A stretch of 15,452 nt of DNA from an uncultured Clostridia bacterium (GCA_934167095.1 CAKPKE010000025.1:1-15452); one strand, 5' to 3'. Positions 6,181-14,420 are shown, counted from the first letter of the stretch. Translations and numbers: made by a program. The notes: generated by a model from the sequence alone, not told the origin.

Positions 6181-6945
6181 ATGAAAATGAACAAAAGACT
6201 TCTAATAGAATTAGTATCAACAATTTTGATTTTAATACTTTTTATTGTATTAATTATTTTAAATTATATAGATATAAAGCGAAAAAGTGCTACAGAAAGC
6301 TTAATTGATGATGCTTCAAAAATAAGTAGCAGTGCCACTTTTGAAATTAGTAAAATTTCATGTTACAGTTCTGCTGTGCCTACAAACATTGATAATTCTA
6401 GTGGTTCTTGGAAATTTGACTTGTATCAATATACTGATATTTCATTATACATTTCAAACTTATCTTCTAATCAGCATATAAAAAGTTTTTACTTAGATGA
6501 TTTCAAATATCAGAATTTAGAAACAGGAACACCTAATATTTGTTACAAAAATATAAATAATTTTGGAAAGTTTGAAAACACTGATGTTCAAAACACAAGA
6601 ATAGAATTTGAAGTACTCCCTACTAGTTCAGAATTAGATACTTCTAAGCCTCAAATTTACAATGATTTATCAAATCCTATTACTTTAGAATACACAAATC
6701 AAATTTTTACTGAAAAAACATTAAACAATTTACATACACTTTCTTATGATGGAAGCATTTTAAAATTCTCTTCTGTTTTACTTTCTTCTATTTCATGCAT
6801 GCTTTCATTTAAAGTTCACATTATAACAGAAGATGATTTAGAACATATTTCAACTGTTACTTTTGAAATTCCTTTATCTTCTGAAAGTAATTCAATATAT
6901 TTTGGCTCTTTTATGTCAGATATAAAATATAGTGTTAGATTTTAA
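6181..6945 (+). CDS. Membrane-anchored exported protein of unknown function
   Basis: The only plus-strand gene. It encodes 254 residues from the ATG at 6181. One N-terminal signal anchor (about residues 6-28, very rich in Leu and Ile) is followed by a short basic stretch (DIKRKS) and a roughly 215-residue outside domain rich in Ser, Asn, Thr and Tyr with alternating hydrophobic residues, suggesting a beta-sandwich. No catalytic motif or family was recognised. An in-frame ATG at 6154 would add nine residues but has no ribosome binding site; GAAAGGG at 6162-6168 lies 12 nt before 6181, which decides the start. It runs divergently from the coat pair and convergently into truB, overlapping the truB stop by 4 nt within a shared terminator hairpin. 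Confidence 0.75.
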   Translation: MKMNKRLLIELVSTILILILFIVLIILNYIDIKRKSATESLIDDASKISSSATFEISKISCYSSAVPTNIDNSSGSWKFDLYQYTDISLYISNLSSNQHIKSFYLDDFKYQNLETGTPNICYKNINNFGKFENTDVQNTRIEFEVLPTSSELDTSKPQIYNDLSNPITLEYTNQIFTEKTLNNLHTLSYDGSILKFSSVLLSSISCMLSFKVHIITEDDLEHISTVTFEIPLSSESNSIYFGSFMSDIKYSVRF

Positions 6946-6961
6946 TTATCTAACACTATAT
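6927..6961. terminator. Shared bidirectional terminator overlapping two convergent stop codons
   Basis: A perfect 14-bp stem (6927-6940 with 6948-6961) around a 7-nt loop (tttaatt) that contains the stop codons of both converging genes. On the plus strand it is followed by TTTTT (6965-6969), and on the minus strand the last arm runs into TTTT. The stem therefore encodes the final residues of both the unknown membrane protein and TruB while probably ending both transcripts. Confidence 0.8.
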
Positions 6962-7823
6962 CTCTTTTTAAGGCATTCTCTTTTATAATTCCTGTTCCTA
7001 TGAACTTATTATCTGTGTAAACTCTGCATACTTCGGCATTTTCATAACCTTTTGCTAAAATTTTTACTCCATTTAAAAATCTTTGTAATTCTTTATCGGA
7101 AAGTTCTATTTTTGGTTTGTTTTCAAATATTTTTTCAACTGGAATTATATAAGAATAATCATTATTTTCAGTTTTTTCTTTAATCTCATTTATTTTAAAT
7201 GCATCTTCTATTTTAAATTCTCCAACAATAGTTCTTCTCAAATTTTTCATAAAGCCTACTGTTCCAAGTTTATTAGATACATCTTCGCACAAGCTTCTTA
7301 TATATGTTCCTTTTGAACATGCTACTTTAAAACTTATTGTTTTTTGCTCTTTATCTGTATTTAAAAGTTCAATTTTATATATTTCAATATCTCGTGGCTC
7401 AATTTTTACTTCTTTTCCTGCTCTTGCATAATCATAAAGTTTTTTTCCATTTACTTTTATTGCAGAATAGATTGGTGGCACTTGTTTTTGTTTTTGGGCA
7501 AAGCTTTTTAATACATTCTCAAGCTTTTCTTTTTCATCAAAAATCCAACTTGGCACATCTTTTTCTTCTACTATTTCGCCTTCAATATCTGCAGTTGTAG
7601 TTCTTTTTCCAAGTTCAAGTTCTACTTCATATTCTTTATCGTGATTTATTAAATATTTTGAAACTTTTGTAGCACTACCAACCAAAAGTGGCAATACCCC
7701 TGTTGCATTTGGGTCTAAAGTGCCAGTATGTCCAACTTTTGACTTTGTTATTTTTTTAACTATTGCAACAACATCATGCGAGGTATATTCTTTTTCTTTA
7801 TCTATTAAAATAATTCCATTCAT
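6942..7823 (-). CDS. truB: tRNA pseudouridine(55) synthase TruB
   Basis: A 293-residue enzyme that converts U55 in the T-psi-C loop of tRNAs to pseudouridine. The catalytic motif GHTGTLDPNATG (31-42) contains the nucleophile D37, and the downstream block SFKVACSKGTYIRSLCEDV (about 164-182) carries the family's KGTYIRSL signature. Full length, with a C-terminal PUA-like tail. AAAGGA at 7831-7836 lies 7 nt before the ATG. It is the last gene of the nusA-infB operon here, separated from nrnA by 116 nt that contain a hairpin, so part of its expression may depend on read-through or on a separate start. Its stop codon overlaps that of the convergent gene. Confidence 0.97.
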   Translation of the reverse strand: MNGIILIDKEKEYTSHDVVAIVKKITKSKVGHTGTLDPNATGVLPLLVGSATKVSKYLINHDKEYEVELELGKRTTTADIEGEIVEEKDVPSWIFDEKEKLENVLKSFAQKQKQVPPIYSAIKVNGKKLYDYARAGKEVKIEPRDIEIYKIELLNTDKEQKTISFKVACSKGTYIRSLCEDVSNKLGTVGFMKNLRRTIVGEFKIEDAFKINEIKEKTENNDYSYIIPVEKIFENKPKIELSDKELQRFLNGVKILAKGYENAEVCRVYTDNKFIGTGIIKENALKRDIVLDN

Positions 7824-7843
7824 TTATTTTTCCTTTATTATAA

Positions 7844-7865
7844 AAGACCGATTTTACTCGGCCTT
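7844..7865 (-). terminator. Hairpin between nrnA and truB, possible partial terminator
   Basis: On the minus strand AAGGCCGA (7865-7858) pairs with TCGGTCTT (7851-7844) through eight pairs including one G-U, around a 6-nt loop. It is followed by TTATAATA, only a weak T-tract, and 20 nt later by the truB start. It may lower truB expression relative to upstream genes. On the plus strand it has a stronger T-run, but no plus-strand gene ends here. Confidence 0.45.
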
Positions 7866-7939
7866 ATTTTTTTATTGCACAGAAAGACTTTCTTATGCAA
7901 ATACATTGCTTTTTAATATTATTAAAGCATATACATTTT

Positions 7940-8890
7940 TTATTTTAGACAAGCTCTTACTCTATTTAATATTTGATTTTTTGCTTGTTCAATTGTTCCT
8001 TGTATCGTACAAGCAGAAGCTTTTACATGTCCGCCTCCACCAAAGATTAATGCAATTTCAGCTACATTTACATAGTCTTTTGCTCTTAATGAACATCTTG
8101 CACCTTTTGGTGTATCTCTTATAAACATTGAAACCTCAACGCCTTCTACATTTAGCCCAATGTTTACTATTCCATCATAATCACCGTTTTTGCTACCTAA
8201 AGCATCTTCATCTTCCTTTGAAATATAGGTAAATGCTACTTTTCCGTCTTCAAAGAATTCTACTCTGTCTTGAGCTAATCTTTGTACTTCAAATCTTATT
8301 CTATTTTTATCACTAAATACAGTTTGATAAATTTTTGATAAATTTATTCCTGTGTCACATAATTCAGCTGTTATTCTAAATGTTTCAGAAGTTACAGAGC
8401 TATTTTTAAAACCATTTGTATCAGTTATTATTCCAGCAGTTAAGCATGTTGCAATTTCTTTTGTAATTTCTACTTTAAAGTAATTTAAAACTACAAATAA
8501 TAATTGTGCACATGCAGGAGCTTCTTGATCTACAAAATTAAAGTCACCATACATTCCATTCATTCCATGATGGTCTATTACAACTTTTGATTTTGCATTT
8601 TCAAAGTAGCTTATAAAACTAGACATAAGTTTTGTTGTTGCACAATCTAAAGTTATTGCTAAATCATAACTTTCAACATTGCTTTCTTTAATTATTGTGT
8701 CAGCTCCTGGCAAGAATTCATATTCTCTTGGATATTCTGGCATAATTAAATCTGCATTTTTGCCCATTTGTTCTAATGCAAGTTTCATTGCTAAGCAAGA
8801 ACCAACAGCATCTCCATCAGGGTTTTCGTGTCCTAATAAAACTATTGAATTTGCTTTTTTTATTTCTTCTAATATATTGTCTAAAGTCAT
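7940..8890 (-). CDS. nrnA: DHH-DHHA1 phosphoesterase, NrnA-type oligoribonuclease / pAp phosphatase
   Basis: A 316-residue protein of the DHH superfamily. The metal-binding motifs are in order: HENPDGDAVGS (21-31, with H21, D25, D27), LDCATT (D82), the name-giving DHHG (106-109) and a later TDTNGF. The DHHA1 substrate-binding domain ends in GGGGHVKASA (284-293). Homologues degrade 2-5 nt nanoRNAs and dephosphorylate 3'-phosphoadenosine 5'-phosphate, linking RNA turnover with sulfur metabolism. Its ribosome binding site (AGGAG, 8903-8907) overlaps the rbfA stop codon, so the two are likely translationally coupled. Placement between rbfA and truB is common in Clostridia. Confidence 0.93.
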   Translation of the reverse strand: MTLDNILEEIKKANSIVLLGHENPDGDAVGSCLAMKLALEQMGKNADLIMPEYPREYEFLPGADTIIKESNVESYDLAITLDCATTKLMSSFISYFENAKSKVVIDHHGMNGMYGDFNFVDQEAPACAQLLFVVLNYFKVEITKEIATCLTAGIITDTNGFKNSSVTSETFRITAELCDTGINLSKIYQTVFSDKNRIRFEVQRLAQDRVEFFEDGKVAFTYISKEDEDALGSKNGDYDGIVNIGLNVEGVEVSMFIRDTPKGARCSLRAKDYVNVAEIALIFGGGGHVKASACTIQGTIEQAKNQILNRVRACLK

Positions 8891-8905
8891 TTTGTATATA
8901 TTCTC

Positions 8906-9283
8906 CTATTTATTTTTTATTTCTTCGTCTTGTTTCTTGATTTGTTTTAATAAGCTTTCTATTCTTTCGCCATGCTCTAATGAATCATCATATTCAAATA
9001 CTAATTCTGGTGTAATTCTTAAATTAACCTTTTTAGCTAGACTTGATCTCATGAACCCTGAAGAGGCTTTTAGCCCCTCCAAAGTTTTTTCATTATTTTT
9101 GGCATTTAATATACTTACATAAACTTTAGCATATTTTAAATCTGGTGTAACTTTTACCTTTGTAACGCTTATCATTCCTGTTACATCAGGATTTTTTACT
9201 TCATAATCAATTATTTGACTTAGAGCTTTTCTTATTTCTTCATTTACTCTGCCAAGTCTTGCTTCATTTTTACTATTACGCAT
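8906..9283 (-). CDS. rbfA: 30S ribosome-binding factor RbfA
   Basis: A 125-residue protein of normal family length. The N-terminal RLGRVNEEIRKALSQII and the core VTGMISVTKVKVTPDLKYAKVYVSI are typical of the type-II KH-like fold of RbfA. It binds immature 16S rRNA near helix 1 and assists late 30S maturation, especially in the cold. It follows infB by 39 nt. AAAGGAT lies about 8 nt before the ATG. The stop TAG is shared with the ribosome binding site of nrnA. Confidence 0.95.
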   Translation of the reverse strand: MRNSKNEARLGRVNEEIRKALSQIIDYEVKNPDVTGMISVTKVKVTPDLKYAKVYVSILNAKNNEKTLEGLKASSGFMRSSLAKKVNLRITPELVFEYDDSLEHGERIESLLKQIKKQDEEIKNK

Positions 9284-9322
9284 TACAAAATCCTTTCTTT
9301 TTTATAAATTCTTCAGTATTTA

Positions 9323-12300
9323 TTAATGTTCTTTAACTTTAGATTTTCTTTGTCTTTTTACTTCTTCCATAACAAATACTTCAATTATATCGCCTTCTTG
9401 TAAGTCATTGTAGTTTTCAATTTGAAGTCCACATTCGAAGCCTTTTGATACTTCTTTTGCGTCGTCTTTAAATCTTTTTAATGATGCTAGTTTTCCTTCA
9501 TGTATTACTACATTATCTCTGATTACTCTTACTCCGGCATTTCTTTCAACTTTACCGTCTTTTACATAACCACCAGCAATAGTTCCAACACTTGAAATTT
9601 TGAATGTTTGACGAACTTCTACATTTCCTATTACTTTTTCTTCATATACAGGGTCTAGCATTCCGTTCATTGCTGCTTCAACATCTTCTAATGCTTGGTA
9701 TATTACAGAATATAGTTTTATTTCTACTTCTTGTTTTTCTGCAGATTCTTTTGCCATTTGGTTAGGTCTTACATTAAATCCTATAATTATTGCTTTTGCA
9801 GCTTTTGCTAAGGCAACATCTGATTCTGAAATTGCTCCTGCTGCAGCATGTATTACTTTTACTTGAACTTCTTCATCAGATAATTTTTCAAGTGATTGTT
9901 TTAATGCTTCTGCTGTACCTTGAACATCTGTCTTAACAATTATATTTAATGTTTTTAAGTCTGCATTTGCCATTTGGTCAAATAAATTATCTAGAGTTAC
10001 TTTGTTATATAAGTTCATTGCTTGTTCTCGAGCTTGGCGTTCACGTCTTTCAATTAAGTGTTTAGCCATTTTTTCGTCTTTTACTTCATAGAAAATATCT
10101 CCAGCTTCTGGGACCTTTGTAAGTCCCATGATTTCAACTGGTGTTGATGGACCTGCTGATTTTGCTTTTTTGCCTTTATCATCCTTCATAGCTCTTATTC
10201 TACCTATTGAAGTTCCAACAACTATTGTATCTCCAACATCTAGTTTTCCTCTTTGCACTAATACTGATGCAATTGGTCCTTTTGCTTTATCAAGTCTTGC
10301 TTCAATTACAACACCTTTAGCTTGTTTATGAGGATTTACTTTTAAGTCTTGCATATCAGACACTAATAGTACCATTTCAAGAAGTGAGTCAATATTTATA
10401 TTCTTCTTTGCAGATATTTCGACAAATACAGTATTTCCGCCCCATTCTTCTGGAACTAATTCATATTTCATTAGTTCTTGTTTTACTTTTTCAGGGTTTG
10501 CTCCTGGCACATCAATTTTGTTTATTGCAACTATAATTGGAATATTTGCAGCTTTAGCATGGTTTATAGCTTCAACAGTTTGTGGCATAACACCATCATC
10601 TGCAGCAACAACTAATATTGCAACATCTGTAATTTGTGCACCTCTTGCACGCATGCTTGTAAACGCTTCATGTCCTGGTGTATCTAAGAAAGTTATTTCT
10701 CTGCCATTTATTGTTACTTTATATGCACCAATGTGCTGAGTTATTCCTCCGGCTTCACCTTCAATTACATTTGTTTTACGAATTGCATCTAGAAGTGAAG
10801 TTTTACCATGGTCAACGTGTCCCATAACAACGACTACTGGTGGACGTTGTACTAAATCTTCAGCCTTATCTTCTGACTCGTCAAATAGAATATCCTCTTC
10901 TTTGACTTCTTCTTTTTTAGTTGCTGTTACACCAAATTCACCTGCAATTAAAAATGCTGTATCAAAGTCTAATTCTTGGTTTATGCTAGCCATAATTCCT
11001 AAACTCATAAGTTTTGTAATAACTTCACTACTTGTTTTTTTAAGCTCTGCAGCTAGGTCTTTTACAGAAATACTTTCTGGGATTGTAATTTCAGTAAGCT
11101 TGAATATTTTTTGCTTATTTCTTTCTTCTTGATTTTTAACATTTTTACGCTTACCTTTTTTACCTCTTTCAGTTGATAGGTCATAATAATCAAGCATTCC
11201 ACCGTCTTGCTCGTTGAACATATTTGAAAGTTTATCTACTTGTTTTAAGTTTTTGATTTTGCTTTCATCATATTCAGACTCGCCATTATTTCTTCTAGAT
11301 TTAGAATTTTTATTTTGTCTTTGTTCATCATATCTATTATTATTCTTTGCTTTGAAACTTGCTTTAGTTGAATAATCTCTTTGATTTTCCTTTGTTGCAA
11401 CTTCTGTTTCTAGAATATCATTGATTTTTTTGTCAATTTTTCTGTCATCCATTGAATGGTTATTGTTTCTTGTAAATCCATTATTGTTTCTAAAGTTTGA
11501 ATTTCCGTCATTTCTTCTGAAATTGTTTCCTCTAGAATTTCCATTTTGTTCTCTATTTGAATTACTGAAGTTATTTCTATTATAACCGTTTCCATCAGAG
11601 TTATTAAATTTGTTGTAGCCACCATTTTGTTGGTTATTTCCAAATCTATTATTTCTGAATCCACCTTCACGATTGTCGCGGTTATCACGGTTTTGGAAAT
11701 TACCATTGTTATTGTATCTGTTTTCTCTGTTATTTCTAAATCCAGTATTTGCTTGTTCTCTAGAATATTGATTTCTATTATTAAATTTTCTTGTGTCTTC
11801 TTCTCTGCGGAAGTTAGTTTTTTCTGGAACTTTCTTTTCTTCTACTTTAGCAACTTCTTTTTTTACTTGTTCTACTTTTTTTGTTTCTGTATTCATACTT
11901 GGTTTTATGTTTTCTTCTTTCTCTGTATTGTCTTTAATTTCTTTCTCTACTGTAGCAACTTTTACCTCTGGTTTTACTTCTTCTTTTACTTTTTCCTTTA
12001 CTGGTTCTGGTGCTTTTTCTTCATTCTTTTTTGGTTCTTCTTTTTTCTTTAATCCAAATAGTTCACTTACTGTTAGTGGTTTATTTTGTTTATTTCTGTA
12101 TACTAAATTAAACTCATTACTGTTTCTTCTTTTTACAAAACCTACATCTTTTCCTTCTTCCGGTTTTTTTGAGTTTGTTTGTTTTTCCTCTTCATTTTCT
12201 GTAAGAATTACTTCTCTTCTTATTATTACTGGGCTTTCTTTTTTTGTAGCTGGTTTTTTAGTAGTGCTTTTTGCCTTTTCAGTAGCCACTTCTTTTTTAT

Positions 12301-12451
12301 TATATTTTTTTCTTATTTTATTTGCCATATCATCATCAATACTACTTAAATGACTAGATATTTTAGCACCTAATTCATTTGCTTTTGCTATTATTTCCTT
12401 ACTTTGAACTCCTAATTCTTTTGCAAGTTCATGTACTTTTAATTTACCCAA
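9323..12451 (-). CDS. infB: Translation initiation factor IF-2
   Basis: A 1042-residue GTPase that delivers fMet-tRNA to the 30S subunit and promotes subunit joining. An N-terminal IF2-N domain (KLKVHELAKELG) is followed by a long disordered linker: Lys/Glu-rich at about 50-210, then strikingly Asn/Arg-rich at about 213-390. A second IF2-N domain (ITIPESISVKDLAAELKKTSSEVI, about 455-480) precedes the GTPase domain with G1 GHVDHGKT (544-551), G3 DTPGH (590-594) and G4 NKID (644-647). Domains II, III and the fMet-binding C-terminal domain follow. A frame beginning with GTG at 12463 exists, but that GTG is part of the AGGAGGTG binding site, so TTG at 12451 (protein MGKLKVHELAKELG) is the better start; ATT at 12454 cannot be excluded. 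No ylxQ lies upstream and no ylxP downstream. Confidence 0.96.
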   Translation of the reverse strand: MGKLKVHELAKELGVQSKEIIAKANELGAKISSHLSSIDDDMANKIRKKYNKKEVATEKAKSTTKKPATKKESPVIIRREVILTENEEEKQTNSKKPEEGKDVGFVKRRNSNEFNLVYRNKQNKPLTVSELFGLKKKEEPKKNEEKAPEPVKEKVKEEVKPEVKVATVEKEIKDNTEKEENIKPSMNTETKKVEQVKKEVAKVEEKKVPEKTNFRREEDTRKFNNRNQYSREQANTGFRNNRENRYNNNGNFQNRDNRDNREGGFRNNRFGNNQQNGGYNKFNNSDGNGYNRNNFSNSNREQNGNSRGNNFRRNDGNSNFRNNNGFTRNNNHSMDDRKIDKKINDILETEVATKENQRDYSTKASFKAKNNNRYDEQRQNKNSKSRRNNGESEYDESKIKNLKQVDKLSNMFNEQDGGMLDYYDLSTERGKKGKRKNVKNQEERNKQKIFKLTEITIPESISVKDLAAELKKTSSEVITKLMSLGIMASINQELDFDTAFLIAGEFGVTATKKEEVKEEDILFDESEDKAEDLVQRPPVVVVMGHVDHGKTSLLDAIRKTNVIEGEAGGITQHIGAYKVTINGREITFLDTPGHEAFTSMRARGAQITDVAILVVAADDGVMPQTVEAINHAKAANIPIIVAINKIDVPGANPEKVKQELMKYELVPEEWGGNTVFVEISAKKNINIDSLLEMVLLVSDMQDLKVNPHKQAKGVVIEARLDKAKGPIASVLVQRGKLDVGDTIVVGTSIGRIRAMKDDKGKKAKSAGPSTPVEIMGLTKVPEAGDIFYEVKDEKMAKHLIERRERQAREQAMNLYNKVTLDNLFDQMANADLKTLNIIVKTDVQGTAEALKQSLEKLSDEEVQVKVIHAAAGAISESDVALAKAAKAIIIGFNVRPNQMAKESAEKQEVEIKLYSVIYQALEDVEAAMNGMLDPVYEEKVIGNVEVRQTFKISSVGTIAGGYVKDGKVERNAGVRVIRDNVVIHEGKLASLKRFKDDAKEVSKGFECGLQIENYNDLQEGDIIEVFVMEEVKRQRKSKVKEH

Positions 12452-12460
12452 AATAAACTT

Positions 12461-12468
12461 CACCTCCT
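12461..12468 (-). promoter_or_regulatory. Ribosome binding site that decides the infB start
   Basis: AGGAGGTG on the minus strand is a near-perfect anti-16S match. It contains the GTG that would otherwise be taken as the start of IF-2. Initiation should occur 9-11 nt further on, at TTG (12451). Confidence 0.75.
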
Positions 12469-12498
12469 ATTATTTTATTTACATTTTTTCTCATTTTT

Positions 12499-12759
12499 TT
12501 ATTTTTCAATAATTACACCTCTCAAGCTTTCATAAATTTTGCTATCTATTTTTTGTTCAAAGGCTTTATCTAGTCTTTTAGATTTTATTGCTTTTTCTAA
12601 ACATTCAACATTATTACAAATATATGCTCCTCTGCCATTTGCTTTTCCTGTTTTATCTATAAAAATGTTTCCGTCACTTTGTTTTACAATTCTTATTAAA
12701 TCCTTTTTTTCCTTAGCTTCTTTACATCCTAGGCATGTTCTTTGTACTATTTTTTTCAA
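12499..12759 (-). CDS. ylxR: YlxR (RnpM) family RNA-binding protein, RNase P modulator
   Basis: An 86-residue DUF448 protein. The signature RTCLGCKEAKEKKDLIRIV (7-25) and GRGAYIC (42-48) are both present. Four cysteines (C9, C12, C48, C53) could bind a metal. In B. subtilis the homologue binds the RNA subunit of RNase P and adjusts its activity (renamed RnpM) and influences expression of other genes. The start is TTG at 12759, supported by GGGTGAT (12765-12771) just upstream and by the family N-terminus MKK-x-QRTCLGC. It begins 19 nt after the nusA stop and lies 47 nt before the infB start, with no ylxQ between. Confidence 0.92.
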   Translation of the reverse strand: MKKIVQRTCLGCKEAKEKKDLIRIVKQSDGNIFIDKTGKANGRGAYICNNVECLEKAIKSKRLDKAFEQKIDSKIYESLRGVIIEK

Positions 12760-12778
12760 ACTATATCACCCTTTTTTA

Positions 12779-13921
12779 TTATTCTTGTGAATCTTCTTTT
12801 TCTTCTACTTCATCTTGATTTTCTTCTTGCATGCTTGCAAGCATTTCTCTAAATTGAGATTCACTCTTAATATCAATTTTCCAGTTTGTTAATTTTGCAG
12901 CAAGTCTTGCATTTTGACCAGCTTTTCCTATTGCTAATGATAATTGGTCATCTGGAACTATTACTTGTGCAAATTTTTCGTCTTCTTTTACATCAACTGC
13001 CATAACTTGTGCAGGAAGTAAGCTTTCAGCAATATATGCTGATGGATCTTCGTGCCATTCAATTACATCTATTTTTTCGCCATGCAACTCATTAATTATG
13101 TTTTGAATACGAATTCCTTTTTGTCCAACACATGAACCAACTGGGTCAATGTTTTCATTTTGAGAATATACTGCAACTTTGCATCTTTTTCCTGGATCTC
13201 TTGAAACACTTTTTATTTCAATTAGTCCTTCATATATTTCAGGAATTTCTAATTCAAATAATTTTTTTACAAACTCGCCATTTGCTCTTGAAATAATTAT
13301 TTGAGTAGAACCTTTAGCTCCTTTTTGTACATCAGCTATGCAAGCTCTTATTTTTTGATTTTGTTTGTATACTTCTGTTGGAATTTGTTCCTTAACTGGC
13401 ATAACAGCTTCTGTTTTTCCTAAATCTATTACAACTATATTTTTGTCCACCTTTTGGATTATTCCTGAAACTATTTCGCCTTTTCTTTGACTAAATTCGT
13501 TATATAAAACATCTCTTGTTGCTTCTCTTATTCTTTGTACAATTACTTGTTTTGCAGTTTGAGCAGCTATTCTACCAAAGTTTTTTGGCATAAGTTCTGT
13601 TCTTACAACATCACCAACATTATATTTAACATCAATTTTTCTAGCATCTTCTAAAGATATTTGAGAGTCGTCTTCTGGTTCTTCTACAACAGTTTGCTCT
13701 TCGTAAACATGAGTTTCGCCTGTTTCTTTATCCATAACAATTTTTACATTGTCTGTTGTTACATCAAAATTTCTTTTATATGCTGTAACTAAAGCTGTTT
13801 CAATTGACTCTATAACATATTCTTTGTTTATTCCTCTGTCTTTTTCAAGTTCGTCTAGTGCCATAATTAATTCTGTTGCATCTATTCCTAAGTTTGGTGC
13901 TTTTTTAACATTCTTTTTCAT
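12779..13921 (-). CDS. nusA: Transcription termination/antitermination protein NusA
   Basis: A 380-residue RNA polymerase-binding factor that modulates pausing, termination and antitermination. The N-terminal polymerase-binding domain covers about 15-140 (ALDELEKDRGINKEYVIESIETAL), the S1 domain about 148-213 (GEIVSGIIQKVDKNIVVIDLG), KH1 about 214-290 (VGQKGIRI at 265-272) and KH2 about 300-360 (IGKAGQNARLA at 331-341), with an acidic tail. It lacks the C-terminal acidic repeats of the E. coli protein, as in other Firmicutes. The start adds about 19 residues (MKKNVKKAPNLGIDATELI) before the usual family N-terminus. GAAGGG about 10 nt upstream supports the ATG at 13921; an internal ATG at residue 20 is the alternative. 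Confidence 0.96.
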   Translation of the reverse strand: MKKNVKKAPNLGIDATELIMALDELEKDRGINKEYVIESIETALVTAYKRNFDVTTDNVKIVMDKETGETHVYEEQTVVEEPEDDSQISLEDARKIDVKYNVGDVVRTELMPKNFGRIAAQTAKQVIVQRIREATRDVLYNEFSQRKGEIVSGIIQKVDKNIVVIDLGKTEAVMPVKEQIPTEVYKQNQKIRACIADVQKGAKGSTQIIISRANGEFVKKLFELEIPEIYEGLIEIKSVSRDPGKRCKVAVYSQNENIDPVGSCVGQKGIRIQNIINELHGEKIDVIEWHEDPSAYIAESLLPAQVMAVDVKEDEKFAQVIVPDDQLSLAIGKAGQNARLAAKLTNWKIDIKSESQFREMLASMQEENQDEVEEKEDSQE

Positions 13922-13949
13922 TTTTATTAAACCCTTCTTTCATTTAATT

Positions 13950-14408
13950 TTAGTTCCATTTAAAAGCTCTTTTCATTGAACTTATATTTGTTTTTGGTAT
14001 TATTAACTTATTTCCGTCTATTTCAATAGTTATTGATTCATTATTAAACTCTTTTAAAGTTCCCTCTAACTCTTTTTTCTTGTCTAGTGCTTTAAATAAT
14101 TTTACATTAATTTCTTCATTTAGATTTAATTGTAATTGCTTGTCATTTCTTATATGTCGCTCAATTCCTGGAGATGATATTTCTAAGAAATATTGGTCTT
14201 TGATGTAATTTGCGCTGTCTAGCATGTCTGTTATTGCATCATTAACCTTTTCGCAGTCATTTAAACTAATTCCAACTTCATTATCAATAAAAATTCTTAA
14301 GTAGTAGTCTTTGCCCTCTTTTACATACATTACATCATATATAGAATACCCTAAGTCATTTACTGTTTTTGAAATTAGATTTTCTACTTGTTCTTCTATT
14401 TTTGACAC
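13950..14408 (-). CDS. rimP: Ribosome maturation factor RimP
   Basis: A 152-residue protein of normal family length, needed for 30S maturation. The N-terminal alpha/beta domain contains DLGYSIYDVMYVKEGKDYYLRIFID, followed by the family hallmark FLEISSPGIER and a C-terminal SH3-like barrel (NVKLFKALDKKKELEGTL...). The start is GTG at 14408, 5 nt after AAGGAGG (14414-14420). The reading frame stays open upstream to 14573, but that extension crosses the promoter and leader hairpin and has no family likeness, so it is not coding. It is the first gene of the operon; nusA starts 28 nt after its stop codon. Confidence 0.94.
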   Translation of the reverse strand: MSKIEEQVENLISKTVNDLGYSIYDVMYVKEGKDYYLRIFIDNEVGISLNDCEKVNDAITDMLDSANYIKDQYFLEISSPGIERHIRNDKQLQLNLNEEINVKLFKALDKKKELEGTLKEFNNESITIEIDGNKLIIPKTNISSMKRAFKWN

Positions 14409-14413
14409 GTTTT

Positions 14414-14420
14414 CCTCCTT
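14414..14420 (-). promoter_or_regulatory. Ribosome binding site that decides the rimP start
   Basis: AAGGAGG on the minus strand, 5 nt before GTG at 14408. It rules out the longer in-frame extension up to 14573, which would put the promoter and leader inside the gene. Confidence 0.85.

Noticed and set aside
10426..10432. TTCGACA, a perfect Spo0A box word inside infB
   Set aside because: It lies deep in coding sequence with no promoter or gene start nearby; most likely chance.
11410..11706. Second minus-strand open frame rich in Ile/Glu/Thr within infB
   Set aside because: It is a shifted-frame shadow of the Asn/Arg-rich repetitive codons of IF-2, with no start signal.
11627..12353. Long plus-strand Phe/Ser-rich frames opposite infB
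   Set aside because: They are antisense images of Lys/Glu-rich codons, with low-complexity hydrophobic translations and no binding sites.
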